From: Lysinibacillus timonensis
GTDB taxonomy: Bacteria > Bacillota > Bacilli > Bacillales_A > Planococcaceae
Assembly (NCBI RefSeq): GCF_900291985.1
Contig: NZ_LT985980.1
Location: forward strand, 770,001-834,000
Direction of reading: 5' to 3'
DNA: 64,000 bases
Part shown: positions 35,374-44,254 of the stretch, in pieces
Layout of the letters: every line of letters begins with the position of its first letter
Numbering within the stretch: the first letter of the stretch is position 1
The notes under the pieces: generated by a model
Told to the model about the DNA's origin: nothing
Seen by the model: only the letters and a program-made list of their open reading frames with translations
Database searches by the model: none
Translations under genes and position numbers: made by a program

Positions 35374-36420
35374 TTGAAAAATTATATAATTGGTTCTTTT
35401 ATAACAATCATTATATTAATCGTCTATTTAGGGTATCGTCAAAATATTTTTTCTAAAACCGAGCTACCTTTTGATGACGAACAAACCGGAATAGACGAAC
35501 AAATTATTATTCATTTTAGTCATGTAGTTGCAGAAAACACTCCAAAGGGCATAGCAGCAAATAAATTTGCAACATTGGTAGAGCAAAAAAGTAATGGTCG
35601 TATTACTGTCCAAATATATCCAAACGGTATGCTTTATAACGATGAAAACGAATTACAAGCCCTAAAAAAAGGGGAAATTCAGATGATTGCTCCTACATTT
35701 TCGAAAATGACTGAATATCTTCCAAATTGGCAAGTACTAGACCTTCCCTTTCTAATAGAAAATGAAGAACAGTTAAAAGATGTATTATCTGGCCCACTAA
35801 GTCATCAACTTCTAAAGGAGTTAGATATATTAAACATAAAGGGCTTAACTCTTTGGAGTAACGGATTCAAACAAATTGCAGCAAGTCATTCTCCAATACT
35901 TGAAGTTGAAGATTTTTGGCATAAAAAAGTAAGAATGATGTCCAGCGATATACTAAAAGAACAATTTCTACTACTAAGAGCAAGACCTGTTCCTACTTCT
36001 TTTGGAGATGTCTATTATGATTTAGAGAACAATTTAATAGATGCGCAAGAGAATACCATTTCAAATATTTATTCTAAAAACTTTTATAAAATGGAAGAGC
36101 ATATAACACTGTCAAACCATGGTATCCTCGGTTATGTAGTATTAATAAACGAGGAGTTTTGGAAAGAATTAGATCCTGAGCTTCAGACTATTATTACGGA
36201 CTCCTTAGAAGAAATGCAAAGTTGGCAATTTGAACAGGCCAAAATAATAAACAAGAAAGATTTGATGACCTTATCACAAAATCCTTCTGTATTTATTCAT
36301 GAACTAGGTGTAGAAAATAGGAAGGAATGGAAAAAACAACTAGGCCCTATTTATGAATATTATAGCAAGAACATAAATGCTCAATACCTTGATGAATTAT
36401 TACATGAAGTAAGAAATTAA
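35374..36420 (+). CDS. dctB: C4-dicarboxylate-binding accessory protein (DctB, TRAP DctP-like)
   Basis: About 348 aa. One N-terminal membrane segment (residues 3-20) without a lipobox, then a TRAP-type solute-binding domain (HFSHVVAENTPKGIAANKF, KIAA-like NGFKQIAASHSP, ENNLIDAQENTISNIY). In B. subtilis DctB assists the DctS-DctR kinase system rather than a TRAP permease, and the layout here is the same. TTG start with GGTGATG upstream; ATG 35368 is an alternative. Confidence 0.85.
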   Translation: MKNYIIGSFITIIILIVYLGYRQNIFSKTELPFDDEQTGIDEQIIIHFSHVVAENTPKGIAANKFATLVEQKSNGRITVQIYPNGMLYNDENELQALKKGEIQMIAPTFSKMTEYLPNWQVLDLPFLIENEEQLKDVLSGPLSHQLLKELDILNIKGLTLWSNGFKQIAASHSPILEVEDFWHKKVRMMSSDILKEQFLLLRARPVPTSFGDVYYDLENNLIDAQENTISNIYSKNFYKMEEHITLSNHGILGYVVLINEEFWKELDPELQTIITDSLEEMQSWQFEQAKIINKKDLMTLSQNPSVFIHELGVENRKEWKKQLGPIYEYYSKNINAQYLDELLHEVRN

Positions 36421-36451
36421 TATAAACATATTATTAAACAAAATGAACAAT

Positions 36452-36485
36452 AAAGACCTGATTTTATTAAAAATCAGGTCTTTTC
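36452..36485 (+). terminator. Terminator of dctB
   Basis: AAAGACCTGATTTT pairs with AAAATCAGGTCTTT around a short loop and is followed by TTTT. Confidence 0.88.
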
Positions 36486-36653
36486 ATTTGTTCTATAACA
36501 AATGAACCGTTAAAAATATCAGTATTATAACAGTTTCGAATCCTTTTACATCAACGTTCATAGGTGCCTTTTGTTAAAATTGAACTTAATGAACGATAAG
36601 ACTTTTAAAAACGAAACAGCATTTTCAGATAACTTTTCGTTATTATGTAACTA

Positions 36654-36667
36654 TGAAAGCGATATCA
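36654..36667. promoter_or_regulatory. cre-like (CcpA) site before the symporter
   Basis: TGAAAGCGATATCA matches 13 of 14 positions of the cre consensus. It lies 29 bases before the symporter start, where CcpA would block transcription. Catabolite repression of dicarboxylate uptake is biologically sensible. Confidence 0.5.
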
Positions 36668-36695
36668 TTTGCTTCATTCATAAAGGAGGATGAAT

Positions 36696-37958
36696 ATGAA
36701 ACTATTAAAAAACTTAACTTTTCAAGTTATAGCTGCCATATTACTCGGTATTGTTGTAGGGGCTATTTGGCCAGAGTTTGGTGCAAGCCTTAAAATTTTA
36801 GCGGATTTATTCATTAAGTTAATTAAAATGTTAATTGCTCCGATTATCTTCTTAACTGTTGCAATTGGTATCGGTGCAATGGGTGATATGAAGAAAGTTG
36901 GTAAAATCGGCGGCAAAGCTTTACTATATTTCGAGATTGTTTCAACTATTGCTTTAGCAATCGGTATTGCAGTTGCATTAATTATTAATGCTGGCCATGG
37001 TATCGATACTTCGGCTGCTGAAGGGGCAGACGTATCAAAATACACTACTGCAGCGGCAGAACAAGACCATAGTATTGGTGCTTTTATCGGTGATATTATA
37101 CCTGAAAACTTTGTAGGTGCGTTAGCTAATGGTGAATTATTACCAACATTATTTGCAGCGGTATTATTTGGCTTAGCAGCAGCAGCGTTAGGTGATAGAT
37201 CCAAACCAGTTATCTCATTTTTAGAGACTGTTTCAGAGATATTCTTCAAAATTGTTGGCATGGTTATGCGTTTCTCCCCAATTGGAGCGTTCGGTGCAAT
37301 GGCATTTACGATTGGTAACTTTGGTTTAGGTTCGTTACAAAGTTTAGGATTGCTTATGCTAGCTGTTTACATCACTATGTTCTTATTTGTTGTCGTTATC
37401 TTAGGATTAATTGCGAAGTTCTATGGTTTAAACATATTTAAATTTATTTCTTACATTAAACATGAAATTTTCTTAGTAGTTGGTACATCATCATCTGAGT
37501 CAGCTCTACCATCTTTAATGAAAAAATTAGAAAACATGGGATGTTCTAAATCAACAGTTGGTTTAGTAGTGCCTACAGGTTATTCATTTAACCTTGATGG
37601 AACTGCAATTTACTTATCGATGGCTGCATTATTCATTGCTCAAGCTTATAATGTTGAATTAACTTGGATTCAAATTTTGACACTTCTTGGAATACTAATG
37701 ATTACTTCAAAAGGTGCAGCTGGAGTTACTGGGTCTGGTTTCATCGTATTAGCAGCAACTTTAGCAGCATTCCCGATGATTCCTGTTGAAGGGATTTTCT
37801 TACTGATCGGTGTTGACCGATTTATGTCGGAAGCTCGTGCTGTTACAAACCTAATCGGTAATGGGTTAGCGGCTGTCGTTATATCAAAATCGGAAAAAGA
37901 ATTTGATGTTGCAAAATATGAACAACTTAAAGATGACAGATCACATTCTCATGCATAG
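36696..37958 (+). CDS. C4-dicarboxylate/amino acid:cation symporter (DAACS family)
   Basis: 420 aa, eight membrane helices plus re-entrant hairpins. The serine-rich loop SSSESALP and the VVPTGYSFNLDGTAIY motif mark the GltP/DctA/DctP family. Given the flanking dctB-dctS-dctR, it is most likely the regulated dicarboxylate carrier (DctP in B. subtilis nomenclature) rather than a glutamate carrier. ATG 36696 is chosen because AAAGGAGG is 6 bases upstream. An ISL3-family element lies 50 bases downstream. Confidence 0.9.
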   Translation: MKLLKNLTFQVIAAILLGIVVGAIWPEFGASLKILADLFIKLIKMLIAPIIFLTVAIGIGAMGDMKKVGKIGGKALLYFEIVSTIALAIGIAVALIINAGHGIDTSAAEGADVSKYTTAAAEQDHSIGAFIGDIIPENFVGALANGELLPTLFAAVLFGLAAAALGDRSKPVISFLETVSEIFFKIVGMVMRFSPIGAFGAMAFTIGNFGLGSLQSLGLLMLAVYITMFLFVVVILGLIAKFYGLNIFKFISYIKHEIFLVVGTSSSESALPSLMKKLENMGCSKSTVGLVVPTGYSFNLDGTAIYLSMAALFIAQAYNVELTWIQILTLLGILMITSKGAAGVTGSGFIVLAATLAAFPMIPVEGIFLLIGVDRFMSEARAVTNLIGNGLAAVVISKSEKEFDVAKYEQLKDDRSHSHA

Positions 37959-38040
37959 GTCTCATTGATTGTCACTTTAACTTAAAAAACAACTTGCCAG
38001 AAACTTTGGTTGTACAATTTATAACGTTGGTGAATGAAAA

Positions 38041-38070
38041 TCACCTTCTCCCGAAAGTTGGAGAAGGTGA
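38041..38070 (+). other. Hairpin just inside the left IS end
   Basis: TCACCTTCTCC pairs perfectly with GGAGAAGGTGA (11 bp, 8-base loop), between the left inverted repeat and the transposase start. It has no T-run. Such hairpins can protect an element from transposase translation driven by outside promoters such as that of the symporter. Confidence 0.6.
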
Positions 38071-38170
38071 TGGAATTTCACTAGCGTTATTTTCTTTTAA
38101 TAATAGAAAACAAGTGAGGTTCCCTGTAGAATTAAAGTCGACCAAAACCATCATTCAGGAGGGAATTCAC

Positions 38171-39484
38171 TTGTCGTATTCTAATAGTATTAAATCCTTA
38201 ATCGATATTCAAGACTTGAATATTACATTCGATGAAGATTGTGTAAAACAAGGGACTTATAAAGGAACAGCTTGTAAATACATTACTGGAACATTATCCT
38301 ATAATCCTACGCACTGCCCGAAATGTGGTATTGAAAACAAAAACTTTACAGTTTTTAAGAACGGAACTCAATTATCGCGAATTACATTACCTCTTACCGG
38401 GGTAAATCCAACGTACTTACTCCTAAGAAAGCAACGCTTTATGTGTAAAGAATGTAACACTAGCTTTACTGCTAAAACACCAATCGTTGAGCGTAATTGT
38501 TATATTTCTAAGAATGTTAAAGTTCAAGTAATGGTTAAATCGGCAGAAGCGCAATCCTTAAAATCTATCGCTAAAGATTGTTCGATTTCACCTACAACGG
38601 TTCAACGAGTCATTGATGAAGCTGCAATACATTTTAAACCCCATCACACTAAGCTTCCGAAGCATCTTTCTTTTGACGAATTTAAATACGCAAAAGGGGC
38701 GATGGCTTTTGAATATATCAATGTGTTGAATGGTGATATTTTGGACATTCTTAATCGTCGCGATAACTTCGCAATAAAAAATCATTTCATTGCGAATTAC
38801 AGCCTAACTGACCGACGAAATGTGGAAACGGTAACGATTGATATGAATGCAGGTTATGTAAGCGTCATAAAAGAACTGTTTCCAAAAGCGAAAATAATTA
38901 TTGACCGGTTTTACTTAGTTCAATTAATCAATCGATCGATGAATAAGTGTCGAATCAGTGTGATGAATCAACTAAGAACTTCAGATAACGAAGACATGAA
39001 AAAGTACCGTCGACTGAAGCGTTACTGGAAGCTAATTCTCAAAAAGAAATCGGCTCTCTCTAGCGTGGAATACAAATATTACTCGCTATTCGGACAACGT
39101 CTCGAAACAAGCATCGTCGAGGAGATTTTAGCGTATGATCCAGTACTAAAAGCGAATTATGAGCTCTATCAAGCCCTTTTAAAAGCAATGGAAGAAAAGG
39201 ACTTTAAAATGTTAGAATCTTGTTTAAAAAATCCTGTTCATCCGTTAATCTCTAGCTATATGAAGACAAGTATAAAAACGTTGAAGGAGCATCTTCCGTA
39301 CATACATAACAGTTTTAATTATCCTTATAACAACGGCAAAATTGAAGGGATTAACAATAAAATTAAAGTATTAAATCGCGTAGCTTATGGATATAGAAAT
39401 TTTATGAATTATAAAAAGCGAATTATTCTACACTTCAAACTCAAAACAACAGAACAAAAACAACCACGCTCCCAAACGGCCTAA
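38171..39484 (+). CDS. ISL3-family transposase
   Basis: 437 aa. An N-terminal zinc-binding region with CPKCG and CKEC cysteine pairs (about 53-95), a helix-turn-helix (SIAKDCSISPTTVQRVIDEA near 130), then the DDE domain: Asp in LSFDEFKYAK, Asp in IIIDRFYLVQLI, and Glu in GKIEGINNKIKVL. TTG 38171 is chosen because AGGAGGG lies 7 bases upstream; a longer frame would begin outside the element. Length is usual for the family and no frameshift is seen. Confidence 0.93.
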   Translation: MSYSNSIKSLIDIQDLNITFDEDCVKQGTYKGTACKYITGTLSYNPTHCPKCGIENKNFTVFKNGTQLSRITLPLTGVNPTYLLLRKQRFMCKECNTSFTAKTPIVERNCYISKNVKVQVMVKSAEAQSLKSIAKDCSISPTTVQRVIDEAAIHFKPHHTKLPKHLSFDEFKYAKGAMAFEYINVLNGDILDILNRRDNFAIKNHFIANYSLTDRRNVETVTIDMNAGYVSVIKELFPKAKIIIDRFYLVQLINRSMNKCRISVMNQLRTSDNEDMKKYRRLKRYWKLILKKKSALSSVEYKYYSLFGQRLETSIVEEILAYDPVLKANYELYQALLKAMEEKDFKMLESCLKNPVHPLISSYMKTSIKTLKEHLPYIHNSFNYPYNNGKIEGINNKIKVLNRVAYGYRNFMNYKKRIILHFKLKTTEQKQPRSQTA

Positions 39485-39502
39485 GCCTGGTTAAGAGCGT
39501 GG
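39464..39502 (-). terminator. Hairpin at the 3' end of the transposase gene
   Basis: CCACGCTC pairs with GAGCGTGG across a 23-base loop that contains the transposase stop. Read on the minus strand it is followed by TTGTTTTTGTT, so it can terminate transcripts entering from yqfO. Confidence 0.65.
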
Positions 39503-39588
39503 TAATAATCGACTAATATTCTTCACCAACGTTATTTGACAAAGAACCGAAACTTTTTGGCAAGTTGTTTTTATACTATTTGAGCCAC

Positions 39589-40710
39589 TTAAATAAATTG
39601 AAACGGCTCTGTATGAATTTCAGATTGAACAAATTCAACATTCAGTTTTTTGACTTTGCATAGCTGTGTCATTTTTTCGGCAACACCTTTAATCATAACT
39701 TTTTCAACATGATGACCAGGGTCTATTATATTTAATCCTAAATTTTGGGCGTCTTGTGCTACATGGAACTTAATGTCCCCTGTTACAAAAACATCTGCAC
39801 CTGCCATGTTTGCAGTATAAATATACGAATTTCCGTCGCCACCAACAACTGCAATCTTTTGGATTTCTGTTTGTAATTCACCAACAACTCGTACTGCTGG
39901 AACATCCAATTTCGTTTTTACATACTCCGCAAACTGCTCCAATGTCATCGGTTGTTTTAATGTTCCAACGCGACCTAAACCCATTTGATTCGTTTCAACT
40001 GCCATTGTGTAAAAGTCGTATGCAGGCTCTTCATAAGGGTGAGCATTCAACATTGCTTTAAGTATTTTATTCTTCATTGAAGAAGGAAATACTACCTCAA
40101 TCTTCACTTCTTCTGTTATTTCCATTTCGCCCACTTCACCAATATATGGGTTCGCTCCACCAAGTGCACGGAATCGACCTTGTCCATTACTAGAAAAACT
40201 ACAAGCTTCATAATTCCCAATATGTCCTGCTCCAGCTTTCGCAAGTGCAGAGCGAACTGAATCTGCATGTCCATCAGGAACAAATACGGCAAGCTTCATT
40301 AAGTTCTCACTATACGTTTGCTCTAAAATCTGCCTATTTTCCAATTCTAAAGCATCGGCCAATAGATCATTTACACCACCTTCTGCAACATCTAAATTTG
40401 TATGTGCTGCATATACGGCAATATCATGTTTAATGAGTTTTTCATATAGCTTTCCGGCTGGTGTATCCGTTCTTAAATTTGATAATTTACGGAAAATAGG
40501 GGGATGATGTGCAATGATTAACTGACACCCCTTTATTATTGCTTCTTCTGCAATTTCGTCATTTACATCTAATGTCACAAGTACCTTTGTAATTGTTTTG
40601 TTTAAAGTACCAATAGCTAAACCAATTGGATCATTTTCCATACAAGCAATTTTTTTTGGAGACCAGCTTTCAAATAACTGAATAATTTCATTACCATTAG
40701 GCATCTTCAC
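39589..40710 (-). CDS. yqfO: Nif3-like dinuclear metal protein (YqfO)
   Basis: 373 aa Nif3/DUF34 family, long form with a CutA-like insert (about 125-240) between two metal-binding halves. Metal ligands are visible as IIAHHPPIF near 66, AAHTNLDVAEGG near 102 and IDPGHHVEK near 330. Its role is unsettled. GTG start with GGGAG 8 bases upstream. It overlaps trmK by 14 bases, as in B. subtilis. Its own terminator has been opened by the IS just downstream. Confidence 0.9.
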   Translation of the reverse strand: MKMPNGNEIIQLFESWSPKKIACMENDPIGLAIGTLNKTITKVLVTLDVNDEIAEEAIIKGCQLIIAHHPPIFRKLSNLRTDTPAGKLYEKLIKHDIAVYAAHTNLDVAEGGVNDLLADALELENRQILEQTYSENLMKLAVFVPDGHADSVRSALAKAGAGHIGNYEACSFSSNGQGRFRALGGANPYIGEVGEMEITEEVKIEVVFPSSMKNKILKAMLNAHPYEEPAYDFYTMAVETNQMGLGRVGTLKQPMTLEQFAEYVKTKLDVPAVRVVGELQTEIQKIAVVGGDGNSYIYTANMAGADVFVTGDIKFHVAQDAQNLGLNIIDPGHHVEKVMIKGVAEKMTQLCKVKKLNVEFVQSEIHTEPFQFI

Positions 40711-41404
40711 TAAATACTCTCCCTTCTACAAGTGATATTAAATGTAGTAATTCGCCACGTTTTGTCACAATATCCGGAGTTAGTTCAGCTTGATTTAGAG
40801 AGTCTAGTACACGTTTCCAGTTTTCAATTTCCTTTGTCCACTTTTTAATAAATATCTCTGACTTTTCTGAGAGGAGATGTTTACCAAGTAATATTTCTTC
40901 CTCGGACAATTGCATTTCTCCACGTTGTAAAACAATTACTTCATATATTTTTTCATCTTCTTCAAGGATAACTTCATCATAAATTGCCCACTCATTTCGG
41001 AGAGCCCATTCTCGTATAACTTTTGAATGAATATTTGGTTGCAAAATTAAACGTGTTACATTTCTAAGTGCAGAAGGATTGTTTTCTAAAATAGATACTA
41101 TTAATGGGCCACCCATACCTGCAATAGTAATCGTATCTACTTTATCAGATTCATCGATTGCTTCTAAGCCATCCGCAAGTCTTACGGATATTTTATGCAA
41201 TAAGCCTTCTTCCCGGACTTGTTTCACTGCAGTTTCAAAGGGCCCTTTTACTACTTCACCAGCAATGGCCTTTTTGGCTATTTTTTTGTTTATTAAATAA
41301 CAAGGTAAATAAGCGTGATCACTACCTATATCTGCAACAATTGCTCCTGTTGGGACAAATGACGCAACCATTTCTAATCTTTTTGAAAGTTTTTGTGCAT
41401 TCAC
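40697..41404 (-). CDS. trmK: tRNA (adenine-22-N1)-methyltransferase
   Basis: 235 aa. SAM-dependent methylase: LSKRLEMVASFVPTGAIVADIGSDHAYLP carries motif I, followed by GLEAIDE and TITIAGMGGPLI (catalytic-site loop). TrmK methylates A22 of certain tRNAs. Operon with yqfO. Confidence 0.93.
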   Translation of the reverse strand: MNAQKLSKRLEMVASFVPTGAIVADIGSDHAYLPCYLINKKIAKKAIAGEVVKGPFETAVKQVREEGLLHKISVRLADGLEAIDESDKVDTITIAGMGGPLIVSILENNPSALRNVTRLILQPNIHSKVIREWALRNEWAIYDEVILEEDEKIYEVIVLQRGEMQLSEEEILLGKHLLSEKSEIFIKKWTKEIENWKRVLDSLNQAELTPDIVTKRGELLHLISLVEGRVFSEDA

Positions 41405-41536
41405 TAAAAATTACCGCCTTTTTGTTTCGATAGCCTTATTATATTAAAAAACCTAACTTATAACCAATCCTTTGGATATAAGCCAAGTATTAATTATTGT
41501 ATTAGGAAAGTAAAACATATTTTATTACATAAAAAT

Positions 41537-41568
41537 AAATCCCTAGTCGTATAAACAACTAAGGATTT
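41537..41568 (-). terminator. Terminator of cccA
   Basis: On the minus strand AAATCCTTAGT pairs with ACTAGGGATTT (one mismatch) and is followed by ATTTTTATG. Confidence 0.75.
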
Positions 41569-41579
41569 GTGAATTTGTA

Positions 41580-41942
41580 TTATTTTAATGTAGAGATATA
41601 ATCAGCTACAGCTTGTGCTTCTGCTTCATCTGTGATTACTGCAGGCATTCCACCTTGACCATTCATTACAACGTTTTTAATGTGTTCTACATCAGTAATT
41701 CCGTGTAAGTCAGGACCCATACCACCAGTTAAGTCACCACCGTGACAGCCAATACAAGAACTTTGAACGATAGCTTCACCGTCGATTGCTGCACCGCCTT
41801 CAGCAGTAGCGCCTTCTTCAGCATGTTCTCCACCGCTTGCTATTTCCTCTTGGTTACCTACGCCTTCCATAGACATAAAGAAGATAAGTCCGATACCAAA
41901 TGCCATGATTAGGATATAAGGAATAATTGGATTGTTTTTCAT
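41580..41942 (-). CDS. cccA: Membrane-anchored cytochrome c-550
   Basis: 120 aa. One N-terminal membrane anchor (residues 7-24), an acidic and Gly/Ala-rich linker, then a class I cytochrome c domain with heme motif CIGCH near 74 and an axial-methionine region (GGMGPD, MNGQGGMPAV). Faces outside the membrane and carries electrons to terminal oxidases. Position near sigA matches B. subtilis, but two extra genes intervene. Confidence 0.93.
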   Translation of the reverse strand: MKNNPIIPYILIMAFGIGLIFFMSMEGVGNQEEIASGGEHAEEGATAEGGAAIDGEAIVQSSCIGCHGGDLTGGMGPDLHGITDVEHIKNVVMNGQGGMPAVITDEAEAQAVADYISTLK

Positions 41943-42086
41943 ACGTTACCCTCCCTGCTATTTCAAATCTGCTTCTATTTATTATAGAATCTAGTCAACA
42001 TTATTAATTGTACTGCAATATGTTCAAAACGAAAAGCCCTAACAACAACTTTTTATATGGTCTGTAACAAATTTGACAAATGTTTG

Positions 42087-43229
42087 TTAGTCACTTAATA
42101 TTTTCCTCGCTATAATTAATTTTTGAATCTCTGACGTACCTTCCCCAATCTCTAACAGTTTAGCATCTCTTAAATATCTTTCCACTTCGTACTCTTTCAT
42201 ATACCCATAACCACCATGAATTTGTATTGCCTCATCAGCGATTTCCATAGCAACTTTTGATGCATATAATTTTGCCATTGCAGCCTCTGTACTAAAAGGT
42301 CTCTCCATGTCCTTTAACCAAGATGCTTTATAAACCATATTTCTTGCAAGTTCAATTTTCAAAGCCATTTCAGCTAGTTTAAATTGCGTTACTTGGAATG
42401 TTGCTAACGTTTTACCAAATTGTTTACGTTGTTTTGAATATTGAAGCGCTTTATTATATGCAGCTTGCGCTATACCAACCGCCATCGCTGCGATTCCAAT
42501 GCGACCACCATCGAGTGTCATTAAAAATTGCTTGAAGCCGTTACCCTTCTTTCCAAGCAAGTGATCTTCAGGCACCCGAACATCTTCTAGTATTAACTCA
42601 GTAGTATCTGATGCATTTAATCCCATTTTATCGTATTCAGATTTAATTGAGAAACCTTTACAATCTGTTGGTACGATAATGGCACTAATTTCTTTTTTCC
42701 CATTTTGTTGTCCGGTAATGGCAGTTAACGCTAAATGCTTTGCGAAACTTGCATTTGTAATAAAAATTTTCGTTCCATTGATTGTGTAATAACCATCTTT
42801 CAGTTGTGCTCTCGTTTCAGTACCACCTGCATCTGATCCTGCATTCGGTTCTGTAAGCCCAAAAGCTCCAAATGACTCTCCAGTACATATTGGTGTTAAA
42901 TAGGTCTCCTTTTGTTTCTTGTTACCAAAAAGATGTATTGGAGCACCACCTAATGATATATGTGCAGAATAGGTGATACCTGTTGATGCACATGCTCTAC
43001 TCAACTCTTCGGTAACTATGGCAAAACTAATTGTATCTGCACCTGCTCCTCCGTATTCTTCTGGGAAAGGTAAGCCCATAATCCCCATATCTGCTAATTG
43101 TTTAAACACTTCTAAGGGAAATGTCTTAGTTCGATCTCTTTCAATTGCACCTGGAGCAACTACTTCGTCCGCAAAATCTTTAATCATTTTTAATAACATA
43201 TTTTGCTCTGACGATAAATCAAAATTCAT
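42087..43229 (-). CDS. Acyl-CoA dehydrogenase
   Basis: 380 aa FAD flavoprotein. Signature motifs: GAFGLTEPNAGSDAGG near 125, KIFITNA, and the C-terminal QIHGGYGYMKEYEVERYLRDAK with the catalytic glutamate near 366 (EIGEGTSEIQ). Introduces the alpha-beta double bond in short- or branched-chain acyl-CoA. Single gene behind AAGGAGG, not in an operon with other beta-oxidation genes. It lies between cccA and sigA, where B. subtilis has none. Confidence 0.93.
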   Translation of the reverse strand: MNFDLSSEQNMLLKMIKDFADEVVAPGAIERDRTKTFPLEVFKQLADMGIMGLPFPEEYGGAGADTISFAIVTEELSRACASTGITYSAHISLGGAPIHLFGNKKQKETYLTPICTGESFGAFGLTEPNAGSDAGGTETRAQLKDGYYTINGTKIFITNASFAKHLALTAITGQQNGKKEISAIIVPTDCKGFSIKSEYDKMGLNASDTTELILEDVRVPEDHLLGKKGNGFKQFLMTLDGGRIGIAAMAVGIAQAAYNKALQYSKQRKQFGKTLATFQVTQFKLAEMALKIELARNMVYKASWLKDMERPFSTEAAMAKLYASKVAMEIADEAIQIHGGYGYMKEYEVERYLRDAKLLEIGEGTSEIQKLIIARKILSD

Positions 43230-43315
43230 TTGATTCCTCCTTTTTGAGCATGAACGTCACATTTACATTAGATATATTCATCCAGCAATTTAAATACAAC
43301 TTATTTACAATACAA

Positions 43316-43358
43316 AAAACATGGATTGAAGTCCTTATTCGACCTCACTCCATGTTTT
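43316..43358 (-). terminator. Terminator of the DUF2157-like gene
   Basis: On the minus strand AAAACATGGA pairs with TCCATGTTTT around an internal GAGGTC/GGACTTC hairpin and ends in a T-run. It starts in the stop codon at 43357. Confidence 0.75.
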
Positions 43359-43917
43359 AATAAATGAAAAATTGATAAGCAATTAATACAATAACCCCAA
43401 GTGCTCCTGAAACTATAAAGTACATTAACCTTGTTACTAAACCGACAGCGAACCATAATATACAGTTTAAGATTAATAATAAAAATAACAGTATCTGATT
43501 ATGCTCAAAATAAGTTAAACTAAACTTGACTGATACACCCAATAATAGCAGTGCTGCTATAATATGTAGTATTGGAGTAACTAAGCCTTTTTTCTTAGCA
43601 AAATATACGCCTAGACTAAAAGCAGTTAAAGCAAATATAAAACTACATATAATGACCACAGTATTAAATTGATTTAATGTAAATAACAGTACTAAAAATA
43701 TAATACTAATACCAAAAATCATCCCTGTTAAAAGGTTAGTATGTCTTTTTTCCTTTGCCTTAATTGCATTTTTATAGTTAATATTTTCCACTTGCGCTAC
43801 TTCGTTGCCCTCAGAGTATAATGTCATTAAAAAATCACAATAATGTTCAGGCAATAATTTGCTTTGTTTCCAAAATAGAATCTCATTTAATATAATTTGT
43901 TTTCTTTGGTTTGCCAT
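43357..43917 (-). CDS. DUF2157-like membrane protein
   Basis: 186 aa. A soluble N-terminal part (EILFWKQSKLLPEHYCDFLMTLYSEG) resembles the start of DUF2157 proteins. Five to six membrane segments follow from residue 60 on. GGAGA before the ATG. Single gene upstream of the acyl-CoA dehydrogenase and downstream of sigA. Function unknown. Confidence 0.65.
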   Translation of the reverse strand: MANQRKQIILNEILFWKQSKLLPEHYCDFLMTLYSEGNEVAQVENINYKNAIKAKEKRHTNLLTGMIFGISIIFLVLLFTLNQFNTVVIICSFIFALTAFSLGVYFAKKKGLVTPILHIIAALLLLGVSVKFSLTYFEHNQILLFLLLILNCILWFAVGLVTRLMYFIVSGALGVIVLIAYQFFIY

Positions 43918-44254
43918 TTAGATTCTCCAAATCGATCAAATTCCGTATATGTAAATTTTATCTTAATTATTGTTATTTTCCTATCGTCAAAAAGTAATAA
44001 ACTATTCTTTTTCTATCAGCTGTATACTATCAAATTTGAACCTCGATTCTAATCTATTTTTTTACTTTTTCTACAGTATCATTTATTATAAAAAATGAAA
44101 AGACACCCAAAGGTATTACCTTAAAGCAAGAATGTTCACTCTAACTTTCGGGTATAGCACCAAATGGGTGTCTTGTAAATTATTCAAGGAAAACTCTTTA
44201 TGTTTATTTTTACTCTGTCACTCACTATGCTTTAGTGACAAAAGAAGATTTTTT
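43918..44254. other. Gap downstream of sigA
   Basis: 337 bases. It contains the branched terminator-like structure at 44100-44174; otherwise only AT-rich sequence was seen. Confidence 0.6.
44100..44174 (-). terminator. Branched terminator-like RNA structure after sigA
   Basis: The outer stem AAGACACCCA (44100-44109) and TGGGTGTCTT (44165-44174) is a perfect 10 bp and on the minus strand runs into TTTCATTTTTT. The 55-base interior itself holds small hairpins (AAGGT/ACCTT around 44109-44122, and a GGT..ACC pair). That is far more structure than a simple terminator needs. Confidence 0.65.

Larger units (their letters stand above)
38008..39548 (+). mobile_element. ISL3-family insertion sequence, complete (1541 bp)
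   Basis: Flanked by 8-base direct repeats GAAACTTT at 38000-38007 and 39549-39556, the duplication size known for ISL3. Imperfect 27-base terminal inverted repeats lie at 38008-38034 and 39522-39548; both begin GGTT and share the inner block ATAACGTTGGTGAA. One intact transposase gene lies inside. Perfect duplications and an open transposase frame suggest a recent, potentially active insertion. Confidence 0.92.
37985..39572. repeat. Bidirectional terminator split by an insertion sequence
   Basis: The arms AAAAACAACTTGCCA (37985-37999) and TGGCAAGTTGTTTTT (39558-39572) are perfect 15-bp complements with A and T tails, between convergent symporter and yqfO. Removing the IS and one copy of the 8-base duplication restores a compact terminator with a 9-base loop. 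So the ancestral terminator has been opened by the insertion. Confidence 0.8.

Noticed and set aside
36722-37261. 179-codon antisense frame inside the symporter gene
   Set aside because: It is a shadow of a strongly recognisable transporter, with low-complexity Ala/Pro/Ile content and no ribosome site.
38041-38070. IS hairpin as a terminator for the symporter
   Set aside because: There is no T-run after the stem on the plus strand, so termination is not supported.
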